Assembly (NCBI GenBank): GCA_934435205.1
Contig: CAKSAK010000002.1
Location: forward strand, 124,001-188,000
Direction: 5' to 3'
DNA: 64,000 bases
DNA from: an uncultured Ruminococcus sp.
Lineage (GTDB): Bacteria; Bacillota; Clostridia; Oscillospirales; Ruminococcaceae
The notes under the pieces are model-generated. The model was given only the letters and a program-made list of their open reading frames with translations. It made no database searches and was not told the origin of the DNA. Position 1 is the stretch's first letter, and each line of letters starts with the position of its first letter. Positions 57,529-64,000 of this stretch are shown here, one piece after another. Both the position numbers and the translations under genes were made by a program.

Positions 57529-58320
57529 ATGGGAAAAATAATTGCCGTTTCAAATCAGAAAGGCGGCGTTGGAAAATCTACTACTGTTGTAAATCTTGCA
57601 GCGGTTTTTGGACTAAAGGGCAAAAAAGTCCTGATCGTTGACTTTGACCCACAGGGCAATACTACCACAAGCTTTGGTATAAAGAAAAAAAGTATCAGAA
57701 ATACAGTGTTTGATGTGATATTTGAAGAATGTTCGGTGTTTGAAGCTGTCGTTCCTACTGCCTGCCGTGGAGTTTCAGTTGTGCCGACAACTCAGGACCT
57801 TTCAGGTGCTTCTGTGTCACTTGTGAATGAAAAGGACAGAGCAATGAAGCTTCGCAACGCTCTCATGCCTGCAAAAGAATTTTATGACTACATATTTATA
57901 GATTGTCCGCCAACTCTCGATATGCTCACAATAAATGCACTTGCGGCGGCTGATTCTGTACTTATCCCTCTCCAGTGTGAGTTTCTTTCTTTGGAGGGTC
58001 TTGTTGAGCTTCATAACACTATCAACAGGGTAAAAGCTTCTTTCAATCCTGACCTTGAGATCGAGGGCATTTTGTTTACAATGTGCGTTGAAAGATACAA
58101 GATAACAGGTCAGATAATAAGCGAGGTCAAAAAGCACTTTGCAAAGGAAGTTTTTGAAACTACCATACCGAGAAATGTTGCTTTGTCGGAAGCACCAAGC
58201 TTTGGTGAGCCGGCTATTTATTATGATAAGAAGGCAAAAGGCTCAAAGGCATATGAAAATCTTGCAAAAGAAATGACTAAAAGAGAGAAGAAAAAAACAG
58301 CAAAGAATAAAGAAAAATAA
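57529..58320 (+). CDS. parA: Chromosome partitioning ATPase ParA/Soj
   Basis: ParA (Soj) is a Walker-type ATPase that works with ParB in chromosome segregation and regulates DnaA, 263 aa. It has the deviant Walker A SNQKGGVGKSTTVVNLAAVF, DFDPQGNTTTSFG, FIDCPPTLDMLTINAL and PSFGEPAIYYD. GAGGT precedes the ATG. ParB follows 48 bp after the stop, with parS-like site 4 in between. Confidence 0.95.
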   Translation: MGKIIAVSNQKGGVGKSTTVVNLAAVFGLKGKKVLIVDFDPQGNTTTSFGIKKKSIRNTVFDVIFEECSVFEAVVPTACRGVSVVPTTQDLSGASVSLVNEKDRAMKLRNALMPAKEFYDYIFIDCPPTLDMLTINALAAADSVLIPLQCEFLSLEGLVELHNTINRVKASFNPDLEIEGILFTMCVERYKITGQIISEVKKHFAKEVFETTIPRNVALSEAPSFGEPAIYYDKKAKGSKAYENLAKEMTKREKKKTAKNKEK

Positions 58321-58336
58321 TGTTCCACATGGAACA
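58321..58336 (+). other. parS: parS-like site 4
   Basis: TGTTCCACATGGAACA, same orientation as site 1, immediately after the parA stop codon. Confidence 0.75.
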
Positions 58337-58368
58337 TTGTGTTTCTTTTTAAACGAAAGGAAAATATA

Positions 58369-59283
58369 ATGACAAAAAAAAGCAAAATGGACAGAGGCTT
58401 GGATAGCCTGTTTTTTGATAATTCTATAGATGAGATCACACGATCTGATAGTGAATCGGTAAAAAATAATGATGGCGAAAATGGCATTTCAACAGTAAGG
58501 ATATCTCTTATTGAGCCTGACAAAAATCAGCCACGTTCTGAGTTTGACGAGGACGCTCTTAATGAGCTTGCGGAAAATATCAGACAGCATGGTGTTTTGC
58601 AGCCTATACTTGTAAGACCTCTTGACAATGGGGGATATAAGATAGTTGCAGGCGAGCGCAGGTGGCGTGCGGCACGTCTGGCGGGACTTGATGAGATACC
58701 TGTATATATAAAGGAGCTTACCGATCTTGAAGCCGCTGAGATATCCCTTATTGAAAATATCCAACGTAAAGACCTTACACCTCTTGAGGAGGCCGCCGCT
58801 TATGAGACTCTTATGGAAACCTATGGTCTTACTCAGCAGCAGGTGGCAGAAGCTGTAGGACGTTCACGTTCTGCTGTGGCAAACTCTGTCAGACTTCTTT
58901 CACTTAGCGAAAATGTGCAGGAAATGCTTCGTGACAAAAAGCTAACCGAGGGTCACGCAAAGGTGCTTGCAGGCGTTGCTGATAAGGATACTCAGGAGAA
59001 GCTTGCTGCCGAGTGCATAGAAAAGAGCTGGACGGTAAGAGAGCTTGAAAAGGCTATCGCCGCTTTGGAAACAAAGAAAAAAGCTGAAAAGAAAATAAAG
59101 CGTACTATCACAAATCCTATGTACACTGAGTTTGAGATAAGAGTAAATCAGGCTACCGATAAGCTTCGTGTAAGTTTAAGCGAGGATAAAAAAGGCGGCT
59201 CAAAGCTCGATGTAAAATTCAGCTCTGATGTTGATGTGGATAAGATACTCAATGCCCTCGCCGAACTTCTTATGAACTGCTGA
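58369..59283 (+). CDS. parB: Chromosome partitioning protein ParB/Spo0J
   Basis: ParB loads on parS and slides as a CTP-gated clamp, 304 aa. It starts with a short basic peptide typical of Spo0J (MDRGLDSLFFDN, which can activate ParA). It has LIEPDKNQPRSEFDEDALNE, the CTP box AGERRWRAARLAG, ENIQRKDLTPLEEAAAYETL and the helix-turn-helix LTQQQVAEAVGRSRSAVANS. I choose ATG 58369, because AAAGGA lies upstream; the frame is open from 58339. The four TGTTCC-type sites around it are the obvious targets. Confidence 0.95.
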   Translation: MTKKSKMDRGLDSLFFDNSIDEITRSDSESVKNNDGENGISTVRISLIEPDKNQPRSEFDEDALNELAENIRQHGVLQPILVRPLDNGGYKIVAGERRWRAARLAGLDEIPVYIKELTDLEAAEISLIENIQRKDLTPLEEAAAYETLMETYGLTQQQVAEAVGRSRSAVANSVRLLSLSENVQEMLRDKKLTEGHAKVLAGVADKDTQEKLAAECIEKSWTVRELEKAIAALETKKKAEKKIKRTITNPMYTEFEIRVNQATDKLRVSLSEDKKGGSKLDVKFSSDVDVDKILNALAELLMNC

Positions 59284-59304
59284 ATCATTACTTTTTATAT
59301 AGGA

Positions 59305-59333
59305 AAAATGTCTGCTTTGGCAGGCATTTTTTT
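59305..59333 (+). terminator. Terminator after parB
   Basis: AAAATGTCTGC pairs with GCAGGCATTTT (one G-U), TTTG loop, then T-run. Confidence 0.85.
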
Positions 59334-59433
59334 ATCTCCGCAATACAGCACGTCTGAAATACGAGGAAGTCATAACTAACCGAAAATAGGGGGTTTACAG
59401 CGTATAAATCAAGAAAAAATGTGGTAAAAGGTC

Positions 59434-59462
59434 TTTACAAATTGAAAAATAAGTGGTATACT
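59434..59462 (+). promoter_or_regulatory. Promoter of the PFOR gene
   Basis: TTTACA (59434-59439), 17-bp spacer, TATACT (59457-59462). Confidence 0.75.
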
Positions 59463-59622
59463 ATAAGAGTTAAAACAGATGTATCCTGAGAAAGTTTGTT
59501 ACAGCTTACTTTTGAGGAAAATATCTGCTGTCCTTAAACAGACGTGCTTGAAAAAGTACGCTAAAAAGGAAATTTGAGTTTTGAGCTTTTGCTTGAAATA
59601 TCGAGAAAGGAATGATTCTAAA

Positions 59623-62600
59623 ATGGCAAGAAAAATGAAAACCATGGACGGAAACAACGCTGCTGCTTGGGCGTCATACCCATTTACAGAAGTTGCTGCT
59701 ATCTATCCGATCACACCATCATCTGTTATGGCAGAAGTAACAGACCAGTGGGCTGCCAAGGGTAAGGAAAACCTGTTTGGCACTCCTGTAAAGCTTGCAG
59801 AAATGCAGTCTGAGGCAGGTGCTTCAGGTACAGTACACGGCTCACTCGCAGCTGGTGCGCTCACAACAACATATACAGCATCACAGGGACTTCTTCTTAT
59901 GATCCCTAACCTGTATAAGATCGCAGGTGAGCTTCTCCCTTGCGTTATCCATGTATCTGCAAGATGTGTAGCTTCACACGCACTTAATATTTTCGGCGAC
60001 CATTCTGACATCTATGCTTGCCGTCAGACAGGTTTCGCTATGCTTTGTTCTTCAAACGTACAGGAGGTAATGGACCTCGGTACAGTTGCTCACCTCTCAA
60101 CTATCGAGGGCAGAGTACCATTCATCCACTTCTTTGACGGATTCAGAACATCTCACGAGATCCAGAAGATCGAGACATGGGATATGGAAGACGTAAGAGA
60201 TATGGTAAACTTCGAGAAGGTGGAGGAGTTCAGAAAGAGAGCTCTTAATCCTGAGCACCCTGTACTTAGAGGTACAGCTCAGAACCCTGATATCTTCTTC
60301 CAGGCAAGAGAAGCTTGTAACCCATACTATGACGCTATCCCTGGCATCGTAGAGGATTACATGAACAAGGTAAACGAGAAGATCGGCACAAACTATAAGC
60401 TGTTCAACTACTATGGCGCACCAGACGCTACTCATGTAATCGTAGCAATGGGCTCTGTATGTGATACTATCGAAGAGACGATCGACTACCTCAACGAGAA
60501 GGAGGGCACAAAGCTCGGTCTTGTTAAGGTAAGACTTTACAGACCTTTCCGTGCTGACAAGCTCGTTGAAGCTATCCCTTCAACTTGTGAGCAGATCTCA
60601 GTTCTTGACAGAACTAAGGAGCCAGGTTCTGAGGGCGAGCCACTTTATCTTGACGTTGTTGCTGCTCTTAAGGGCACACAGTTCCACGATGTAGCTATCG
60701 CTTCAGGCAGATATGGTCTTGGTTCTAAGGACACAACTCCTGCACAGATCAAGGCTGTTTACTGGAATGCAAGCTGGAAGGATACATATAAGCCAAGATT
60801 TACTATCGGTATCGAAGACGATGTTACAAACCTCTCTCTCGAAACTGAGGGCAAGCTTGACTCTGCTCCAGCAGGTACAACAGCTTGTAAGTTCTGGGGT
60901 CTTGGTGCTGACGGTACTGTTGGTGCAAACAAGAACTCTATCAAGATCATTGGTGACCACACAGATCTGTATGCTCAGGCATACTTTGCATATGACTCAA
61001 AGAAGTCAGGCGGTGTAACAGTTTCTCACCTGAGATTCGGTAAGACACCTATCAAGTCAACATACCTTATCAATCAGGCTGACTTTGTTGCTTGCCATAA
61101 CGAGTCTTATATCTCTAAGTACAACATGGTACAGGATATCAAGCCAGGCGGAACATTCCTTCTGAACTGCCAGTGGGAGCATGAAGAGCTGGATAAGCAC
61201 CTCCCAGGTCAGGTAAAGAGATATATCGCTGAGAACAACATCAAGTTCTATACTATCAACGGCGTTAAGATCGGTAAGGAGATCGGTCTGGGCAACAGAA
61301 TAAACACTGTTCTTCAGTCTGCATTCTTCAAGCTCGCTAACATCATTCCTATCGACGACGCTATCAAGTACATGAAGGACGCTGCTACAGCTTCTTATTC
61401 TAAGAAGGGCGACGCTATCGTTAAGATGAACCATGACGCTATCGACGCTGGCTGTCAGCAGGTACACGAAGTTAAGGTACCAGCTTCCTGGAAGAAGTGC
61501 AAGGATACTCCAATGGGTATGCCTGCCGCTAAGTGCGCAGATAAGACACTTCAGGACTTCGTAAACAACATCCAGATCCCTTGCAACGCTCAGGAGGGCG
61601 ACAAGCTCCCTGTTTCAACATTCACAAATATGGCAGACGGCACATTCCCACAGGGTTCTGCTGCATTTGAGAAGAGAGGTATCGCTGTTGACGTTCCTGC
61701 ATGGAATGGCGACAACTGTATCCAGTGTAACTTCTGTTCATATGTATGTCCACACGCAGTTATCAGACCTGTTGTAATGACAGACGCTGAGCTGAAGAAG
61801 GCTCCTAAGCTTGCTCAGGAGAAGGCAGTAGCTATGACAGGTATGCCTGGTTACAACTTCGTAATGACAATGTCTGCTCTGGACTGCACAGGCTGCGGTT
61901 CTTGCGTAAATGTTTGTCCTGGTAAGAAGGGCAACAAGGCTCTCAGCATGATGCCACTTGAAACTCAGCTCGCTGAGCAGGAAGTATTCAACTATGGTCT
62001 TACACTTGCTGAAAAGCCAGAAGTATTCGAGAAGTTCAAGGCAACATCAGTTAAGGGCTCACAGTTCAAGCAGCCACTGCTTGAATTCTCAGGCGCTTGC
62101 GCAGGCTGCGGTGAGACACCTTATGCTAAGCTCATCACACAGCTCTTTGGTGACAGAATGTACATTGCTAACGCAACAGGCTGTTCATCTATCTGGGGTG
62201 GTTCTGCTCCTTCAACTCCATACACAGTAAACAAGGACGGCAAGGGTCCAGCTTGGGCTAACTCACTGTTCGAGGATAACGCTGAGTATGGTTACGGTAT
62301 GTTCCTTGCACAGTCAACTATCAGAAACAGAACTATCGCTAAGGTTCTTGAGCTGTCTAAGACAACTAAGGCTGCAGCTCTTAAGAAGGCTTGCGAAGAG
62401 TATCTTGAAACAGTAGATGACGGTGAGAAGAACTCAGCAGCTACAGATAACCTTATCGCTGCTCTTAAGAAGACAAAGAATAAGGCTACTGAGGAGATCC
62501 TTAAGGACGCTGACTATCTGAGAAAGAAGTCAATGTGGATCTTCGGCGGCGACGGCTGGGCTTACGATATCGGATTCTCAGGCGTTGACCACGTTATCGC

Positions 62601-63192
62601 TCAGGGCGAGGACGTAAACATCTTCGTATTCGATACTGAGGTTTACTCAAATACAGGCGGACAGTCCTCTAAGTCAACTCCAACAGGTGCTATCGCTCAG
62701 TTCGCAGCAGCTGGTAAGGAAGTTAAGAAGAAGGACCTCGCAGGTATCGCAATGTCTTACGGCTATGTATATGTAGCTCACGTTGCAATGGGTGCTGACT
62801 ACAATCAGTGCATCAAGGCTATCCACGAGGCTGAGTCTTATCATGGTCCTTCGATCATCATCGGTTATGCTCCATGTATCAACCATGGTATCAAGGGCGG
62901 TATGTCAATTGCTCAGACAGAGGAGAAGAAGGCTGTTCAGGCTGGTTACTGGCATCTGTACAGATTCGACCCACGTCTTAAGGCAGAGGGCAAGAATCCA
63001 TTTATCCTTGATTCTAAGGCTCCAACAGCTGACTATAAGGACTTCATCATGGGCGAGGTACGTTACAACGCACTTGCTAGACAGAATCCTGAGAGAGCTG
63101 AGAAGCTCTTTGGTAAGGCTGTTCAGAACGCTAAGGACAGATATGATTATCTGCTCAGATACGCTAAGCTTTACAACACAGAGGAAAAGTAA
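59623..63192 (+). CDS. nifJ: Pyruvate:ferredoxin oxidoreductase, single-chain
   Basis: PFOR converts pyruvate and CoA to acetyl-CoA, CO2 and reduced ferredoxin, the central step of anaerobic fermentation, 1189 aa. It has the N-terminal FTEVAAIYPITPSSVMAEVT, the two 4Fe-4S motifs CIQCNFCSYVCPHAV (near residue 700) and CTGCGSCVNVCPGKKGN (near 755), and the thiamine-diphosphate part GACAGCGETPYAKLITQLFG (near 825) with GDGWAYDIGFSGVDHV. I choose ATG 59623 (AAAGGA upstream). Codon use is much more biased than in neighbouring genes, with many CTC, TCT and GCT codons, which fits very high expression. Monocistronic. Confidence 0.97.
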   Translation: MARKMKTMDGNNAAAWASYPFTEVAAIYPITPSSVMAEVTDQWAAKGKENLFGTPVKLAEMQSEAGASGTVHGSLAAGALTTTYTASQGLLLMIPNLYKIAGELLPCVIHVSARCVASHALNIFGDHSDIYACRQTGFAMLCSSNVQEVMDLGTVAHLSTIEGRVPFIHFFDGFRTSHEIQKIETWDMEDVRDMVNFEKVEEFRKRALNPEHPVLRGTAQNPDIFFQAREACNPYYDAIPGIVEDYMNKVNEKIGTNYKLFNYYGAPDATHVIVAMGSVCDTIEETIDYLNEKEGTKLGLVKVRLYRPFRADKLVEAIPSTCEQISVLDRTKEPGSEGEPLYLDVVAALKGTQFHDVAIASGRYGLGSKDTTPAQIKAVYWNASWKDTYKPRFTIGIEDDVTNLSLETEGKLDSAPAGTTACKFWGLGADGTVGANKNSIKIIGDHTDLYAQAYFAYDSKKSGGVTVSHLRFGKTPIKSTYLINQADFVACHNESYISKYNMVQDIKPGGTFLLNCQWEHEELDKHLPGQVKRYIAENNIKFYTINGVKIGKEIGLGNRINTVLQSAFFKLANIIPIDDAIKYMKDAATASYSKKGDAIVKMNHDAIDAGCQQVHEVKVPASWKKCKDTPMGMPAAKCADKTLQDFVNNIQIPCNAQEGDKLPVSTFTNMADGTFPQGSAAFEKRGIAVDVPAWNGDNCIQCNFCSYVCPHAVIRPVVMTDAELKKAPKLAQEKAVAMTGMPGYNFVMTMSALDCTGCGSCVNVCPGKKGNKALSMMPLETQLAEQEVFNYGLTLAEKPEVFEKFKATSVKGSQFKQPLLEFSGACAGCGETPYAKLITQLFGDRMYIANATGCSSIWGGSAPSTPYTVNKDGKGPAWANSLFEDNAEYGYGMFLAQSTIRNRTIAKVLELSKTTKAAALKKACEEYLETVDDGEKNSAATDNLIAALKKTKNKATEEILKDADYLRKKSMWIFGGDGWAYDIGFSGVDHVIAQGEDVNIFVFDTEVYSNTGGQSSKSTPTGAIAQFAAAGKEVKKKDLAGIAMSYGYVYVAHVAMGADYNQCIKAIHEAESYHGPSIIIGYAPCINHGIKGGMSIAQTEEKKAVQAGYWHLYRFDPRLKAEGKNPFILDSKAPTADYKDFIMGEVRYNALARQNPERAEKLFGKAVQNAKDRYDYLLRYAKLYNTEEK

Positions 63193-63208
63193 TTTAAGTT
63201 ACTATAAA

Positions 63209-63248
63209 AAAGACGCTCATGCACTTCGGTGCGTGGGCGTTCTTTTTT
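63209..63248 (+). terminator. Terminator after nifJ
   Basis: AGACGCTCATGCAC pairs with GTGCGTGGGCGTTCT around a TTCG tetraloop, then seven T. Confidence 0.92.
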
Positions 63249-63263
63249 TGGCTATTTTCATAC

Positions 63264-63300
63264 AAAAAAAGGTACTGCCGATTTGACAGTACCTTTTTTT
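63264..63300 (-). terminator. Bidirectional terminator between nifJ and the NUDIX gene
   Basis: AAAAAAAGGTACTG pairs with CAGTACCTTTTTTT. Confidence 0.85.
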
Positions 63301-63303
63301 ATG

Positions 63304-63328
63304 TGTAGGGGCGAACAGCGTTCGCCCG
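63304..63328 (-). repeat. Interspersed palindromic repeat, GGGCGAAC type, inverted
   Basis: TGTAGGGGCGAACAGCGTTC then GCCCG, identical to the copy at 32756 and also followed by a T-run. Confidence 0.82.
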
Positions 63329-63360
63329 TTTTTTTTATCACTTTGTTGAAATATTATGGA

Positions 63361-63900
63361 CTACATACCCTTTTTGATAAGATAAGTTTTCAGTATAGCC
63401 GCCGTTGTCTTTGCGTCAGGAAGCTTGTTTTCCATGACCATTTTGTAGGCTTCTTCAAGAGGCATTTTTGTTACGTCAAGGAACTCGCCCTCGTCAAGGT
63501 GCTGTTCACCGAAATCAAGCCCCTCTGCCATGTACATATGGATTATCTCAGTATCATAAGCCACTGTAGGATAAATACATCCAAGATAAGTCATTTTCTC
63601 TGCCGTTGCACCTATCTCTTCTTTAAGCTCACGCTTTCCGCACTCCAAATGATCTTCACCGTATTCAAGCTTTCCTGCAGGTATCTCCATAAGTGCGGTC
63701 TTGAAAGGATAGCGGAACTGCTTTACAAAGTAAACATTCTCGTCCTCGTCAAGAGCAACGATGCAAACTCCGCCCGGGTGATGAATGACCTCTCTAAGCG
63801 TCTTGTAGCCGTTTTCAAGCTCCACTTCATCACAAGTCAGGTGAACGACCCTGCCCTTGTATATCTCTTTTTCACTGATAGTTTTTTCGTTCTGATACAT
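63361..63900 (-). CDS. NUDIX hydrolase, ADP-ribose pyrophosphatase type
   Basis: A 179-aa NUDIX enzyme, most like ADP-ribose pyrophosphatases (NudF/YqkG), which hydrolyse ADP-ribose to AMP and ribose-5-phosphate. The Nudix box is complete: G-x5-E-x7-REXXEEXG over KLEYGEDHLECGKRELKEEI. Upstream lies VYFVKQFRYPFKTALMEIPA and downstream YPTVAYDTEIIHMYMAEGL, both typical. GGGAGG precedes the ATG. Confidence 0.92.
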   Translation of the reverse strand: MYQNEKTISEKEIYKGRVVHLTCDEVELENGYKTLREVIHHPGGVCIVALDEDENVYFVKQFRYPFKTALMEIPAGKLEYGEDHLECGKRELKEEIGATAEKMTYLGCIYPTVAYDTEIIHMYMAEGLDFGEQHLDEGEFLDVTKMPLEEAYKMVMENKLPDAKTTAAILKTYLIKKGM

Positions 63901-63921
63901 TTTATATCCTCCCTTTCAGGT

Positions 63922-64000
63922 TTATGCGTTCTTTTCAACAGGCTGAGCTTCTTCTTTTTTCTTTCTGCCTGTAAATCTCACTGCGCCAAGGTAAACGATA
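63922..64000 (-). CDS. C-terminal end of an unidentified protein (cut by window edge)
   Basis: A reading frame enters from the right edge and ends at TAA (63922-63924). The visible residues are IVYLGAVRFTGRKKKEEAQP then VEKNA. The start is outside the window. It lies 21 bp upstream of the NUDIX gene on the same strand, so the two are probably co-transcribed. I cannot name the family from 25 residues. Confidence 0.55.
   Translation of the reverse strand, partial: IVYLGAVRFTGRKKKEEAQPVEKNA

Larger units (their letters stand above)
59284..59622. other. parB-nifJ intergenic region with PFOR leader
   Basis: It contains the parB terminator, the PFOR promoter and a leader of about 150 bases with no gene. 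I recognised no riboswitch. Confidence 0.6.

Noticed and set aside
1..64000. tRNA, rRNA, prophage or insertion-sequence genes
   Set aside because: I looked for tRNA T-arm signatures, transposase motifs and phage structural genes and saw none.

Overview
The window looks like the replication-origin region of a Gram-positive anaerobic Firmicute chromosome, most likely a Ruminococcus-like member of the Oscillospiraceae/Ruminococcaceae. The evidence is the dnaA-dnaN-rlbA-recF-remB-gyrB-gyrA block, an rpmH-rnpA-yidD-yidC-jag block leading away from dnaA, and parA/parB with a cluster of parS-like sites. A single-chain pyruvate:ferredoxin oxidoreductase and an N-terminal-rubredoxin rubrerythrin point to an anaerobe. 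A secreted GH5 cellulase and long threonine-rich linkers are typical of ruminococci. No database search was possible, so the species is an inference.

Layout. 1-2.5 kb: start of a secreted protein and two LolD/MacB-type ABC ATPases, one with an AbrB-like tail. 3.2-7.3 kb: HtrA protease, YjbR protein, AlaT-type aminotransferase, zinc-ribbon membrane protein. 7.4-9.6 kb: NatAB-like ABC exporter. 9.6-11.9 kb: a 0.6-kb non-coding stretch with a cluster of TTTTCAACA 9-mers, then the cellulase. 12-18.5 kb: cbiB, hisC and two paralogous ECF sigma factors fused to a membrane anchor and an outside domain. 18.7-25.9 kb: radical SAM protein, proBA operon, rubrerythrin, C_GCAxxG_C_C protein, guaB. 26-32.7 kb: multi-hairpin repeat element, MATE transporter, radC, secDF, serS. 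32.8-42.7 kb: the leftward replication operon. 43.2-46.5 kb: the rightward rpmH block. 46.6-53.7 kb: a leftward operon in which a degenerate MBOAT protein and a DHHW-like stump precede a radical SAM protein, mnmE, mnmG and rsmG. 54-59.3 kb: SDR protein, CAP-domain lipoprotein, Noc-like protein, parA, parB, with four identical 16-bp parS-like sites. 59.6-64 kb: PFOR, a NUDIX hydrolase and a gene cut by the window edge.

The strongest unusual signal concerns replication initiation. The dnaA-dnaN intergenic region has no canonical TTATCCACA box. It carries repeated TGTTGAAAA/TTTTCAACA 9-mers, two of them directly beside a TAG-trinucleotide run and an AT-rich stretch, which is the layout of a DnaA-trio origin. 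The DnaA protein is altered at the positions that normally read the box (Pro to Ile and Asp to Asn). A second cluster of the same 9-mer lies 31 kb away, at 9.86-9.97 kb. Together these suggest a lineage-specific DnaA-box code.

Other points of interest are the membrane-tethered sigma factors, the MBOAT/DHHW pair that has lost catalytic residues, an interspersed palindromic repeat family beside gene 3' ends, and many clean sigma-A type promoters (TTGACA, 17 bp, TATAAT). I saw no tRNA, rRNA, CRISPR array, insertion sequence or prophage gene.
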